DNA of 64,000 nucleotides from Pseudolabrys sp963742345 (GTDB lineage: Bacteria > Pseudomonadota > Alphaproteobacteria > Rhizobiales > Xanthobacteraceae): the NCBI GenBank assembly GCA_963742345.1, contig CAVULO010000010.1, positions 186,001 through 250,000 of the forward strand, read 5' to 3'. This document shows positions 34,742-43,889 of this stretch, one piece after another. Each line of letters begins with the position of its first letter. Positions within the stretch are counted from its first letter, which is position 1. The translations under genes were made by a program, and so were the position numbers. A model generated the notes under the pieces. The model made no database searches, was not told where the DNA came from, and worked only from the letters and a program-made list of their open reading frames with translations.

Positions 34742-35614
34742 ATGAACTTTTGGCTGGTGCTGGCGGTCAACAGCATCACTTTCGGTGGGCTGCTTTTCCT
34801 GCTGTCGGCGGGTTTTTCCCTCATCTTCGGGCTGATGCGCATTCCGAATTTGACGCACGGCTCGCTGTTCATGCTGGGCGCTTATGTCGGCGTCACTTTC
34901 GTAATCGGCATCCACGGTTTCCAATTAAATTTCTGGCTCGCGGCAATTGTTGCAACACTGAGTGTCGCAGCACTCGGCGCTTTGGCCGAACGATTGTTGC
35001 TGCGCCGCATGCCCGGCGATCAGCTGGCGCAAGTGCTTGTGACGCTCGGCCTATCGTTCATGGCCGCCGACCTTTGTCTGATGGTTTGGGGTGGCGATCC
35101 CATCTCGGTCCCGACGCCTCCCGAGCTCGAGGGCTTTGCGCGCTTCGGCGTGCTGGTATTTCCCGCTTATCGGCTGGCAATCATCGTTATCGCGATCTTG
35201 TTCGCTGTTGCGCTTTGGTTGCTGCTCGACCGCACGCGCCTCGGCGCCATGATCCGCGCCGGCGTCGACGATCCCGACATGGCGCGCGTGGTAGGCATCC
35301 GCGTGTCGCAGCTGTTCACGATCGTGTTCGCGCTCGGCGCAGGGCTTGCGGCCTTCGCAGGCATTATCGGCGGACCGATTCTGTCGGTGTATCCTGGACT
35401 CGATCAGGACATGCTGCCGTTGGCACTTGTCGTCGTCATTCTCGGCGGTACTGGCAGCCTGCTCGGATCATTCGTCGGCAGCATCATCGTCGGATTTATC
35501 TATAATTTCGGTCAGGCACTGCTGCCTGAGCTTGCGTATTTCGTGCTCTTTCTTCCGATGTTGCTGGTCCTGCTGCTGCGGCCGCAGGGTTTATTCGGCA
35601 GGCACGTGCCGTGA
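34742..35614 (+). CDS. livH: Branched-chain-type ABC permease LivH (second cassette)
   Basis: A 290-aa inner-membrane permease: NSITFGGLLFLLSAGFSLIFGLMRIPNLTHGSLF at the start, the cytoplasmic loop with RAGVDDPDMARVVGIRVSQLF, and VVILGGTGSLLGSFVGSIIVG near the end. It ends RPQGLFGRHVP, the usual LivH tail. The stop overlaps the GTG of livM (GTGA). It forms the channel together with LivM for the substrate delivered by the preceding binding protein. Confidence 0.92.
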   Translation: MNFWLVLAVNSITFGGLLFLLSAGFSLIFGLMRIPNLTHGSLFMLGAYVGVTFVIGIHGFQLNFWLAAIVATLSVAALGALAERLLLRRMPGDQLAQVLVTLGLSFMAADLCLMVWGGDPISVPTPPELEGFARFGVLVFPAYRLAIIVIAILFAVALWLLLDRTRLGAMIRAGVDDPDMARVVGIRVSQLFTIVFALGAGLAAFAGIIGGPILSVYPGLDQDMLPLALVVVILGGTGSLLGSFVGSIIVGFIYNFGQALLPELAYFVLFLPMLLVLLLRPQGLFGRHVP

Positions 35615-36579
35615 CGACACGATTCCTTGCCCTCGTCATCGCTTTCGCCGCACTGGTCACGGTGCCGTACTGGATGCCCGGCATCTACTACGTAAACGTC
35701 TCCAGCCAGATACTTTTTTATGCGATTTTTGCGCTCGGGCTGAACGTATTGGTCGGCTATGCCGGACTGGTTTCTCTTGGACACGCCGGCCTGTTCGGCG
35801 TGACCGCTTATGCGACCGGGTACATGTTGCAGCTCGGCTTCGGTCACCCTATGGCGATTCTGATCGCACTGGTGGTGAGCCTGATTTCGATGGCAATCTT
35901 CGCAGCACTGTCGCTGCGTTCGAGCGGCATCGGCTTCATCATGATCACGCTGGCTTTGGGTGAAATCCTCTGGGGCCTCGCCTATCGGTGGATCAGCCTG
36001 ACCGGCGGCGACAATGGGCTGAGCCTGAAGACGCGTCCTGAGCTGTTCGGTTTTTCGCTTTCCGATGTGAATACCTTCTATTACGCGACCCTCATCATTT
36101 TTCTGCTTTCAGTCTCGGCGATGATGGTGTTTGTTCGTTCGCCGCTCGGTGCAGCCTTGATGGGTACGCGCGACCAGCCCCGCCGCATGAACGCGCTCGG
36201 CTATCACGTCTGGGCAATCCGCTTCTGCGCCTGCCTGTTCTCCGGCTTGCTTACTTCGGTGTCGGCTATTCTCTTCGTTTACTACACGCAGTTTATCAGC
36301 CCGCAGACGCTCGCCCTCACCGCTTCGGCTGAAGTGCTCCTGATGGTGATTTCCGGCGGCGCCGGCACACTTCTTGGCCCCATCGTCGGCGCCGGGCTGG
36401 TGGTGGCGGTCAAAACGGTGGTGAGCGGCTTCATCGAGCGCTGGAATTTTCTGCTCGGCGCCATTTTCGTCGCTATTGTCATCCTGATGCCCGAAGGCCT
36501 GGTGCCTGGAACTGCACGGCTGTGGCGGCGAGCGTGGCGCAAACGTGCGGTCACGGGTGGTGCGGAGGCAAAGCCATGA
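35611..36579 (+). CDS. livM: Branched-chain-type ABC permease LivM (second cassette)
   Basis: A 322-aa inner-membrane permease starting at GTG 35611. Family blocks: ALGLNVLVGYAGLVSLGHAGLFGVTAYATGY, ALRSSGIGFIMITLALGEILWGLAYRW, TGGDNGLSL and the loop GTRDQPRRMNALGYHVWAIRF. The stop overlaps the livG ATG (ATGA), so livH-livM-livG are translationally coupled. Confidence 0.92.
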   Translation: MTTRFLALVIAFAALVTVPYWMPGIYYVNVSSQILFYAIFALGLNVLVGYAGLVSLGHAGLFGVTAYATGYMLQLGFGHPMAILIALVVSLISMAIFAALSLRSSGIGFIMITLALGEILWGLAYRWISLTGGDNGLSLKTRPELFGFSLSDVNTFYYATLIIFLLSVSAMMVFVRSPLGAALMGTRDQPRRMNALGYHVWAIRFCACLFSGLLTSVSAILFVYYTQFISPQTLALTASAEVLLMVISGGAGTLLGPIVGAGLVVAVKTVVSGFIERWNFLLGAIFVAIVILMPEGLVPGTARLWRRAWRKRAVTGGAEAKP

Positions 36580-37313
36580 GCGCGCTGACCGTCACCAGCC
36601 TGTGCAAATCCTTCGGTGGCCTGCACGTCACCACCGAGGTCAATCTCAACGTCGAGCCCGGCGAACGCCGGCTTATCATCGGTCCCAACGGCGCGGGCAA
36701 GACCACCCTGTTTAATCTGATTACCGGTGAACTGACGCCTGACTCCGGTTCGATCCATCTGTTCGGTCAAGATATCACCCGTGTTCCGAGCCGCCGCCGC
36801 GCGCATCTCGGAATGGCGCGCACGTATCAGATCATTACTTTGTTCGCGCGAGACACCATCATCCACAACGTGACGCTGGCGCTTCTCGGTCTGTCACCGG
36901 CACGCTGGAACCCGCTGATCGATCTTAGACGGCAAGGCCACTTTGTCGAACGCGCGCACGCGGCGCTGGAAAGGGTCGGTCTCGCGCATGTCGCGAACCG
37001 GCCATTGGGGCAGACTTCCTATGGCGAGCGGCGCCGCGTCGAGATTGCCATGGCACTGACGCAGAATCCGAAAGTACTGTTGCTCGACGAGCCATTCGCC
37101 GGACTGTCGATAGACGAGCGTCGCGACGTGAAGCAATTGCTGTTGGCTATCCCGCGCGACGTCACAATTGTGATGATCGAGCACAACATGGATGTAGCGC
37201 TGGAATTTGCCGAGCGCATTACGCTCTTGCATTTCGGCGAAGTGATCGTTGAAGGCAACCGCGCCGAGGTAGTTGCCGATCCGCGTACGCGGGAGGTCTA
37301 TCTTGGCCACTAG
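36576..37313 (+). CDS. livG: Branched-chain-type ABC transporter ATPase LivG (second cassette)
   Basis: A 245-aa ATPase: Walker A GPNGAGKTT, LGMARTYQIITLF, a slightly degenerate signature TSYGERRRVEIAMAL, Walker B VLLLDEPFAGLS and IEHNMDVAL. The start at 36576 overlaps the livM stop. Its end overlaps the TTG start of livF by 11 nt; the shared bases encode the terminal YLGH. Confidence 0.92.
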   Translation: MSALTVTSLCKSFGGLHVTTEVNLNVEPGERRLIIGPNGAGKTTLFNLITGELTPDSGSIHLFGQDITRVPSRRRAHLGMARTYQIITLFARDTIIHNVTLALLGLSPARWNPLIDLRRQGHFVERAHAALERVGLAHVANRPLGQTSYGERRRVEIAMALTQNPKVLLLDEPFAGLSIDERRDVKQLLLAIPRDVTIVMIEHNMDVALEFAERITLLHFGEVIVEGNRAEVVADPRTREVYLGH

Positions 37314-38025
37314 CGCGCTCAGCCTAAGCCATATCGACGCCTTTTATGGCGACAGTCACGTCCTGGGCGACGTGTCGTTCGAGCTCGGTGAAGCCCGCAT
37401 GCTCGGCCTGCTCGGCCGTAACGGCGCCGGCAAATCGACTTGTATGAATGTCACTATGGGTTTGTTGCCGCCGCGCCGGGGTGACGTGGCGGTATTCGGC
37501 GAGGCTGTCACCGGTTTTTCTCCAGAAACCATCGCCGCGCGCGGGGTCGCGTTGGTCCCGCAGGGTCGACGCATATTCAAGAGCTTGACCGTCCGCGAGA
37601 ATTTGGTGGTCGCCGCCCGCAAACCGGATGCCGGCAGCAAACACGCGCCCTGGACCACCGACACGGTATTCAGGATGTTTCCGCGGCTCAGTGAACGGCG
37701 CAGTCAGATCGCTGCGCATTTGTCGGGGGGCGAACAGCAAATGTTGGCCATCGGCCGCGCTCTAATGGGAAATCCGCGCGTCCTGCTGATGGACGAACCG
37801 TCGGAAGGTCTGGCACCGCAGATCGTCGCTGAAGTCATGGCCACCATCCGCAAGCTAAAGGAAAGCGGACTATCGATCGTGCTGGTCGAACAGAACCCCA
37901 GGCTGGTATTCGATGTCGCCGACGATATCGTCATCCTCAATACCGGCCGGGTCGCGGTCGTCTCCACCCCGGCAAGACTTGAAAAAGATGGCGTCGATTT
38001 GCGCCAACACCTCGGGGTGTTTTGA
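37303..38025 (+). CDS. livF: Branched-chain-type ABC transporter ATPase LivF (second cassette), TTG start
   Basis: A 240-aa ATPase: Walker A GRNGAGKST, VPQGRRIFKSLTVRENL, signature LSGGEQQMLAIGRAL, Walker B VLLMDEPSEGLAP and VEQNPRLVFD. I take TTG at 37303, because GGGAGG lies 5 nt before it and the protein then starts LATSALSLSHIDAFYG as expected; the upstream in-frame ATG is inside livG. The third cassette's livF starts the same way. It is followed after 77 nt by an amidohydrolase gene. Confidence 0.9.
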   Translation: MATSALSLSHIDAFYGDSHVLGDVSFELGEARMLGLLGRNGAGKSTCMNVTMGLLPPRRGDVAVFGEAVTGFSPETIAARGVALVPQGRRIFKSLTVRENLVVAARKPDAGSKHAPWTTDTVFRMFPRLSERRSQIAAHLSGGEQQMLAIGRALMGNPRVLLMDEPSEGLAPQIVAEVMATIRKLKESGLSIVLVEQNPRLVFDVADDIVILNTGRVAVVSTPARLEKDGVDLRQHLGVF

Positions 38026-38102
38026 TTCCGCCGCATTGAATTTCGTAAGCGCAGAGGCTACTGGATCATCCGCTTTCGCGGATGACAAACGAGAGGCTGG
38101 AA

Positions 38103-39170
38103 ATGGCTGACATCTGGAATAAATACGCAAACACCGCTGCGCGCAAACATGGCAAGCCGGGGCGCGACGTCCGGCCGAAAAGCACCACCATCGATGCTCA
38201 CACGCACATTGCCGTGCCGCGGGCTGCCGAATTCATCAAGCCTCACCTCGATGTCAGCACCATTCCGCTCGCGCATTTCGCTTCGGCTGAAACCAAAGCG
38301 ATCAACGCCAAGCAGGAAGCCGACATTCGGGGCTGCATGACTGGCTATGACGAGCGTTTTGCCACCATGGACAAAATGGGCGTCGACGTGCAGCTGGTAA
38401 TGCCGCCGCCGCCGCAATGCTATCACACCGTCGCACTCGAATATGCTGTACCTGCGGCGCAGATGATCAATGACGGCGTCGCGGAATTCGTCTCCAAACA
38501 CCCCGACCGTTTCATTCCGACCGGCACCGTGCCGATGCAGGACGGCAACGAGTCTGCCAAAGAACTCGAGCGCTGCATGAAGAAGCTGAACTTCAAGGGC
38601 GTCGAAATCTTAACGAACGTCGCCGGCCGGGAACTATCGGATCCCGCCTTCGCGCCTTTCTGGAAAAAAGCCGAAGAACTGGGCGCGCTTGTGATCATTC
38701 ATCCCAACGGCTTTACCGAAGGCCAGCGTCTGTCGCGCTTCTATTTCAACAACATCATCGGCAATCCGTTCGAGACTACACTCGCCCTGCACTACCTGAT
38801 CTTCGACGGCGTGCTTGAGCGTCATCCCAACCTGAAGATTTTTGCCATGCACGGTGGCGGCTATCTCGGCGCTTATTCCGGCCGTATCGACCACGCCTGG
38901 GGCGCGCGCTCGGATTGCCACGCCAGCCTGCCGAAGCCGCCGACCAGCTACTTGAAGAAGGTCTACGTCGACACCGTCGTATTCACGCCGGGTCAACTGA
39001 AGGCGCTGGTCGATACCTTCGGCCTCGACCACGTCATCATGGGCACCGACTATCCCTTCGACATGCTTGAATACGATCCGATCGGCCACATCGCTTCAGT
39101 CGAAGGCCTCGACGAGAAGGCCCGTGCCGCACTCGCCGGTGGTAACGCGAAGAAGATGTTGGGGATGTAA
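38103..39170 (+). CDS. Amidohydrolase, ACMSD-like (decarboxylase type)
   Basis: A 355-aa TIM-barrel protein of the amidohydrolase-2 family. The metal motif DAHTHIAVPR (D31, H33, H35) is near the start, IIHPNG in the middle, MHGGGYLGAYSGRIDHAW later and the conserved Asp in MGTDYPFDMLEYD near the end. Relatives include aminocarboxymuconate-semialdehyde decarboxylase and 2,6-dihydroxybenzoate decarboxylases. It follows the second liv cassette on the same strand, so its substrate is probably the imported compound or a product of it. The closest reaction type is non-oxidative decarboxylation; the substrate is unknown. Confidence 0.88.
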   Translation: MADIWNKYANTAARKHGKPGRDVRPKSTTIDAHTHIAVPRAAEFIKPHLDVSTIPLAHFASAETKAINAKQEADIRGCMTGYDERFATMDKMGVDVQLVMPPPPQCYHTVALEYAVPAAQMINDGVAEFVSKHPDRFIPTGTVPMQDGNESAKELERCMKKLNFKGVEILTNVAGRELSDPAFAPFWKKAEELGALVIIHPNGFTEGQRLSRFYFNNIIGNPFETTLALHYLIFDGVLERHPNLKIFAMHGGGYLGAYSGRIDHAWGARSDCHASLPKPPTSYLKKVYVDTVVFTPGQLKALVDTFGLDHVIMGTDYPFDMLEYDPIGHIASVEGLDEKARAALAGGNAKKMLGM

Positions 39171-39175
39171 TCTCC

Positions 39176-39197
39176 CTCTCCCCGCTGGCGGGGAGAG
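39176..39197. repeat. GC-rich hairpin between convergent genes
   Basis: CTCTCCCCG-CTGG-CGGGGAGAG forms a perfect 9-bp stem in the 41-nt gap between the amidohydrolase and the convergent monooxygenase gene. No T-run follows, so it is a REP-type element or a weak bidirectional stop. Confidence 0.65.
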
Positions 39198-39211
39198 GTG
39201 AGAAAGCAATA

Positions 39212-40432
39212 CTACGCGTATAAAAAATCCAATACCGCCGTCTCTGCAATCACCGCAGCATCGGTACTGTGCCGGCCGGCGCGGGCCTGTTCTTCCTGCG
39301 TGCGGCTGGCCTGCAAGAAAGCGCCAAGATGGCGCGCCCGTTCGATAATCTGATGGTTCTGTGCAATGCGCGCGGCCTCGAAGCGCTTAAGCGCGGCGTC
39401 TACATGCGACTCTTTCTGAAGCGCCTCCGCCAGCGCGGCCGCATCGTCCGCCGCTTTTGAAACGCCTGCCGCCACGTGCGGACGTGCGACGAAAGCCGCA
39501 TCGCCTACAATTGCCACCCGGCCAAATGCCATGCGCGGCGATTCCAGATCGTAGATCGGCTGGAGGATGGGCTCTTCGATCAGCCGCACGACCTGCCGGA
39601 ATTGCGGAGCAACAAGGCGCTCAGCATCGGCACGCATCTCAGCGATTGCCTCGCGGCGAATCAATGGCGGCGGGATTGAAATTACGTGCGTCACCCCGCG
39701 CTCATCGGTGAGCAGCCATTGCAATTTCGTGGCCTCGTCGGCAGGCCGATACCAGACCACATTGTAACGGCGATGACCGGGCCGAAGATCGTTGTCAGGT
39801 CCCGCCACCGGATAGCCCAGAAATTGTTCGCCCGGCGGCAACCCGAAGGTCATGTATTCGAACAGCTCGCGGTGCACATCCGGCGGGAATGCGCGTTCGG
39901 CAACCAACGCGCGCCAAGCAGAGTAGCCCGCGTAACGCGGCGTTACTTCCGGCAGACATTGCTGACGTACCGTTGAACGAATGCCATCAGCTCCGACCAG
40001 CAGATCCGCCTCGATGATTTCGCCATCGGAAAAATGCGCGCGGACTGCGTTCGGATCTTGGGTAAATTTTGCGAGACCGCGCCCGCGGTGGTAGCGCTCA
40101 GGCGGAAAGGCATCGCGCAGCAGACGATAGACGCGCTCCCAGGCCGTGAGGACCTGCGGGCACTCGATCTCATGCGTCAACTGACCCTGCGCATCGAGAA
40201 TTTTCCGGGTAGTGATGTGCACGCCGAGTTCATCGGTAGCAAGGCCGAGCCCGCGCAGTCGTTCGATCAATTCGTATTGGGCCACGATTCCCGCACCGCG
40301 GCCGGAGAGCTCGCTGTCCACGCGCTCGTAAATACCCACCGCCCACCCGGCCCGTCGCAGCAAAAGCCCGCTAAGCAAGCCGCTCATCGAGCCGCCAATG
40401 ATAATTGCGCGTCCTGCGCGAGCCCCGGTCAA
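39212..40432 (-). CDS. FAD-dependent aromatic-ring monooxygenase (PHBH/DHPH-like)
   Basis: A 406-aa flavoprotein hydroxylase. The FAD motif appears as IIIGGSMSGLLSGLLLRRAG (GxxMxG rather than GxGxxG), with the DG motif LVGADGIRSTVRQ and the second FAD motif VAIVGDAAFVARPHVAAGVSKAADDA. This arrangement resembles 2,6-dihydroxypyridine 3-hydroxylase and similar N-heterocycle monooxygenases. The start appears to be TTG at 40432 with GAGG 8 nt upstream. It is divergent from the cupin gene across 72 nt. The ring substrate is not determined. Confidence 0.86.
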   Translation of the reverse strand: MTGARAGRAIIIGGSMSGLLSGLLLRRAGWAVGIYERVDSELSGRGAGIVAQYELIERLRGLGLATDELGVHITTRKILDAQGQLTHEIECPQVLTAWERVYRLLRDAFPPERYHRGRGLAKFTQDPNAVRAHFSDGEIIEADLLVGADGIRSTVRQQCLPEVTPRYAGYSAWRALVAERAFPPDVHRELFEYMTFGLPPGEQFLGYPVAGPDNDLRPGHRRYNVVWYRPADEATKLQWLLTDERGVTHVISIPPPLIRREAIAEMRADAERLVAPQFRQVVRLIEEPILQPIYDLESPRMAFGRVAIVGDAAFVARPHVAAGVSKAADDAAALAEALQKESHVDAALKRFEAARIAQNHQIIERARHLGAFLQASRTQEEQARAGRHSTDAAVIAETAVLDFLYA

Positions 40433-40504
40433 TTGATCAGCCTCGATCTTTCCGTTTACCCATTTATCCTATATATGACAGCCAACAGCTTTGGAGGAAT
40501 TCCC

Positions 40505-40957
40505 ATGGCCCTGACCATGCTCGACAAGACCGCCGAGAAAAAGGAAAAGTCGCAGTGGCCGGCGGACATCGCCGCCGAGTTCGACCGCGAGAACAAGAAT
40601 CCGAACCCTTGCGTCGGCTCCACCTTGCTGTCGGAAAACGAGCGTACGCGCGTATGGATCATCCGCCTTGCCCCCGGCGAGCGTATTGGCTTCCACCGGC
40701 ACGTGCTGGATTATTTCTGGACTTCCGTGTCCGGCGGCCGCGGCCGGCAGCATGTGCATGACGGCACCACGGTCGAATACACCTATCAGCCGGGCGAAAC
40801 CCGACACGAGACCTACGGCAAAGGTGAATTCAAGGTGCACGACCTCGAGAATCTCGGCGAGCGCGAAATGGTTTTCATGACTGTCGAGTTCAAGGACAGC
40901 GCCAACAAGCCGATGCAACTGCCCGCCGGCGTGCGGCCGCAATCCGCTGCCGCTTAG
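40505..40957 (+). CDS. Cupin-domain protein
   Basis: A 150-aa small beta-barrel protein. The metal-binding set is IGFHRHVLDYFWTSVSGG (two His) and RHETYGKG with Glu. It resembles cupins annotated in ring-cleavage or isomerase roles, but no function is established. GGAGGAATTCCC precedes the ATG. It is divergent from the flavin monooxygenase gene and may be part of the same pathway. Confidence 0.82.
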   Translation: MALTMLDKTAEKKEKSQWPADIAAEFDRENKNPNPCVGSTLLSENERTRVWIIRLAPGERIGFHRHVLDYFWTSVSGGRGRQHVHDGTTVEYTYQPGETRHETYGKGEFKVHDLENLGEREMVFMTVEFKDSANKPMQLPAGVRPQSAAA

Positions 40958-41266
40958 TCCACCGCTCATTGCGGCGCCTGCCTGTAGGCGACAGCCCACG
41001 GCGGGCGTTTCAATTTATTGCGCAGGGTAGAGCTTTGACGGATCGATCAATGGGCTAGCCAAGCTCGCAGGCCTTCCTGCAAACTGCCGCAAAACTCCAC
41101 ATGACGGACTGACGACCGCTGTGGGGAAGAAAAACGCTGAGGCTTCAGAGGGGAGTAACGCCGGCAAGTTTGACACGCAGATCGCGACCGCCGCATCGCG
41201 CGGGCTATTGCTTGGCTGAAACGCGAATGCGATGCGCCGCGGGCGGCGATGCTGGTTTAAAGGCGT
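40958..41266. other. Intergenic region before the third liv cassette
   Basis: 309 nt with no gene I can support. A minus-strand frame is open across part of it and continues through livH, but its codon pattern follows the livH gene rather than a protein. No clear promoter hexamers or hairpin were found. Confidence 0.5.
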
Positions 41267-42142
41267 ATGGATATTTCTTTCGATCTCCTCATCAACGCCA
41301 TTGCTGCAGGGCTGTTGCTCGGCGGCTTTTACGCCGCTGTCACGGCCGGAGTGTCGATCTCCTTCGGCATGCTCGACATCGTCAATATCGCGCATCCCGG
41401 TTTCGTAATCCTCGGCTCTTACATCGCCTATTTCATCAACATCAATTTTGGCGTCGATCCAATCTTGGTCAGCGTGATCATGCTGCCGGTGTTCTTTGCG
41501 CTCGGCGCATTGGTTTATCAGGTCTACTATTTGTCGTTCGAAAAACGTGGCCAAGAATCGCTACGCGGTCTTGCCTTCTTCTTCGGCCTGCTATTTGTCA
41601 CCGAGGTTACGCTGATTTTGGTGTTCGGCGTTGACTACCGCTATGTCGAAGCTGCCTATATCGGGCCGAGCATCCATATTGGGCTGATCGACCTGCCGCT
41701 GCGGATGTTGGTGCCGTGCATCACGGCGCTGGCGCTTTTTAGCGCCATCCAACTGTTCATTACTCGCACTTTCACCGGTCGCGCCATCATGGCGGTGTCG
41801 CAGGACCAGCTGGCGCTGCAACTGATGGCGGTCGATCCGATCCGCATCAAGCGCATCGCATTCGGCATCTCGATCGCCACGGCGGCGGTCGCCGGCGCGC
41901 TACTCATCATCATCCAGCCGGTCGAGCCGTCGGTCGGACGCGAATATATCGGGCGGATATTTGCGATCTGCGTGCTCGGCGGCTTGGGCAGCATGCCCGG
42001 AACCCTGATTGCCGCCGTGCTGCTCGGCGTCGTCGAAAGCCTAACCGCGACTTTCTATGGCCCGTCCTGGGCACCGGCGGTGGCGTTCGGCTTCCTTCTG
42101 CTCACGCTGGCCTTCCGGCCGGCGGGGCTTCTGGGGCGGTAA
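41267..42142 (+). CDS. livH: Branched-chain-type ABC permease LivH (third cassette)
   Basis: A 291-aa inner-membrane permease: LINAIAAGLLLGGFYAAVTAGVSISFGMLDIVNIAHPGF, the loop with VSQDQLALQLMAVDPIRIKRIAFG, and CVLGGLGSMPGTLIAAVLLGVVES near the end, finishing RPAGLLGR. The inner loop is diverged from the other two LivH proteins, so this cassette probably takes a different substrate. Upstream lies a 309-nt gap with no recognised gene. Confidence 0.92.
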   Translation: MDISFDLLINAIAAGLLLGGFYAAVTAGVSISFGMLDIVNIAHPGFVILGSYIAYFININFGVDPILVSVIMLPVFFALGALVYQVYYLSFEKRGQESLRGLAFFFGLLFVTEVTLILVFGVDYRYVEAAYIGPSIHIGLIDLPLRMLVPCITALALFSAIQLFITRTFTGRAIMAVSQDQLALQLMAVDPIRIKRIAFGISIATAAVAGALLIIIQPVEPSVGREYIGRIFAICVLGGLGSMPGTLIAAVLLGVVESLTATFYGPSWAPAVAFGFLLLTLAFRPAGLLGR

Positions 42143-42147
42143 AGACG

Positions 42148-43158
42148 ATGAGCACGGCGAAATTCTCCCTCATCGCGGTTACGATCGGCGCGCTGGTTAT
42201 GGCCTTCGCGCACTGGTTCCATGTCGATTATCTATTCTTCGCCAGCTACACGATCCTGCAATTCATCGTGCTGGCCACTGCCTGGAACATCCTCGGCGGC
42301 TACTGCGGCTACGTGAATTTCGGCTCGGCCGCCTTCTTCGCGCTTGGCGCTTACAGCTCGGTAGCATTGATCAAATTCGACGGCGAGATCGACGCATGGT
42401 TTCCGGAGGGCATCGCCAATGTCCTTCATCATATTTTCCCGCTGCCGATCCCCGTCCTCATCGTGTTCGGCGCTTTTGTCTCCGGAATTGTCGGCTTCGG
42501 CATGGGTTATCTGACCCTGCGGCTGCGCGGCTCCTTCTTCGCCATCGCGACCCTGGCATTGGCGGTGGTGCTGCAGACCTTGATCGTCAACTGGGACTTC
42601 GTCGGCGGCTCGCGCGGCGCCTATGTCATTCGCCCGGAAAACCTCGAATTCGCCGGCATTGAGATCAATTATATCGAATACCTGTTCGCGCTGATGCTGC
42701 TGCTGGCGGTGATCGCGCTGACCACAGCGCGAGTGATCGAACGCTCGCAGCTCGGCTTCGGCTTCGCCACCATTCGCGACGACGAGCTGGCAGCGGAAGC
42801 CTGCGGCGTGCCGACGCTGCGCCTCAAGCTGATCGCCACGACGCTGTCGGGCGCCTTCATGGGCATGGCCGGCGCACCGTTCCCCTACTACATCGGCTAT
42901 TTACAGCCGGCGTCGGCCTTCGGCCTTGAATACGCGGTCAACTCGATCGCCATGCCGATGATCGGCGGCACCACCAGCTGGGTTGGGCCGCTGGTTGGCG
43001 CCATCCTGCTCGGCTCTGCGCAGCAATATGCCACCGTAACCATTTCGTCGGCGGTGAACCTGCTGATCGTCGGCTTGATGCTGGTGGGATTTGTCATCAT
43101 CGCGCCCAACGGGCTGATCGGGCTGGTGCAAGAACGCTTGCGCCGGAGGCAGCCATGA
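42148..43158 (+). CDS. livM: Branched-chain-type ABC permease LivM (third cassette)
   Basis: A 336-aa inner-membrane permease: ATAWNILGGYCGYVNFGSAAFFALGAYSS, TLRLRGSFFAIATLALAVVLQTL and the loop IRDDELAAEACGVPTLRLKLIATTLSG, then PMIGGTTSWVGPLVGAILLG. It starts 5 nt after livH and its stop overlaps the livG ATG (ATGA). Confidence 0.92.
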   Translation: MSTAKFSLIAVTIGALVMAFAHWFHVDYLFFASYTILQFIVLATAWNILGGYCGYVNFGSAAFFALGAYSSVALIKFDGEIDAWFPEGIANVLHHIFPLPIPVLIVFGAFVSGIVGFGMGYLTLRLRGSFFAIATLALAVVLQTLIVNWDFVGGSRGAYVIRPENLEFAGIEINYIEYLFALMLLLAVIALTTARVIERSQLGFGFATIRDDELAAEACGVPTLRLKLIATTLSGAFMGMAGAPFPYYIGYLQPASAFGLEYAVNSIAMPMIGGTTSWVGPLVGAILLGSAQQYATVTISSAVNLLIVGLMLVGFVIIAPNGLIGLVQERLRRRQP

Positions 43159-43889
43159 CCGCGCTACTGCACGTCGATAACATCAGCAAGCGCTTCGGCG
43201 GCTTCGTCGCGCTCGACGGCATCACGCTCGAGGTCCAGCCGGGCGAGCGGCTCGGACTGATCGGCCCGAACGGTTCCGGCAAGAGTACGCTGGTCAATTG
43301 CATTTGCGGCACCTTGCAGAACGAGTCCGGCAGCGTTCGTTTCGACGGCAGCACCATGGACGGCCTTGCGGCTCACGAACGCACTCATCGGGGCGTCGCG
43401 CGCAGCTTCCAGCTGCCGCGTCCGTTCCACAGCATGACGCTCGCCGACAACCTGCGTATTCCCCTGCTCTACACGGTGCATGCGCGCCTGGGTCCGCTGC
43501 GTTCCGCCGGCGATCTCGATACGCGCTGCCACGATCTGCTGGAGATGGTAGGTCTGGCGAAGAAGGCCAAGCAGATGCCGCGCGATCTCACCCAGGTCGA
43601 GATGCGCAAGCTCGAGCTGGCACGCGCGATGGCGGCAGAACCGAAACTGCTGATCGCTGACGAATCCATGGCCGGCCTGTCGCATTCGGAAATCGAGGAC
43701 ATCCTGGCGCTGCTGGTGCAGCTGAGCGAGCGCGGTATCACCATCATCCTGATCGAGCACATCATGAGCGCGGTGATGAGCTTCTCGCAGCGGCTGGCGG
43801 TGCTCGTGTCGGGCAAGAAGATAGCCGACGGGAAGCCGGAAGACGTTGTGCGCGACCCCGAAGTGGTGAGGGCTTATCTTGGCCAGTAG
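43155..43889 (+). CDS. livG: Branched-chain-type ABC transporter ATPase LivG (third cassette)
   Basis: A 244-aa ATPase: Walker A GPNGSGKST, RGVARSFQLPRPFHSMTLADNL, signature-region DLTQVEMRKLELARAM (a degenerate LSGGQ), Walker B LLIADESMAGLS and IEHIMSAVMS. Two usual residues differ: the signature reads DLTQVEMRK and the Walker B ends ADES rather than DEP. Its last codons (YLGQ) overlap the TTG start of livF by 11 nt. Confidence 0.88.
   Translation: MTALLHVDNISKRFGGFVALDGITLEVQPGERLGLIGPNGSGKSTLVNCICGTLQNESGSVRFDGSTMDGLAAHERTHRGVARSFQLPRPFHSMTLADNLRIPLLYTVHARLGPLRSAGDLDTRCHDLLEMVGLAKKAKQMPRDLTQVEMRKLELARAMAAEPKLLIADESMAGLSHSEIEDILALLVQLSERGITIILIEHIMSAVMSFSQRLAVLVSGKKIADGKPEDVVRDPEVVRAYLGQ

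Noticed and set aside
41015..41554. A minus-strand open frame covering the gap before the third livH, ending LIDPSKLYPAQ
   Set aside because: The tail looks protein-like by chance, but most of the frame is antisense to livH and no start or family could be supported.
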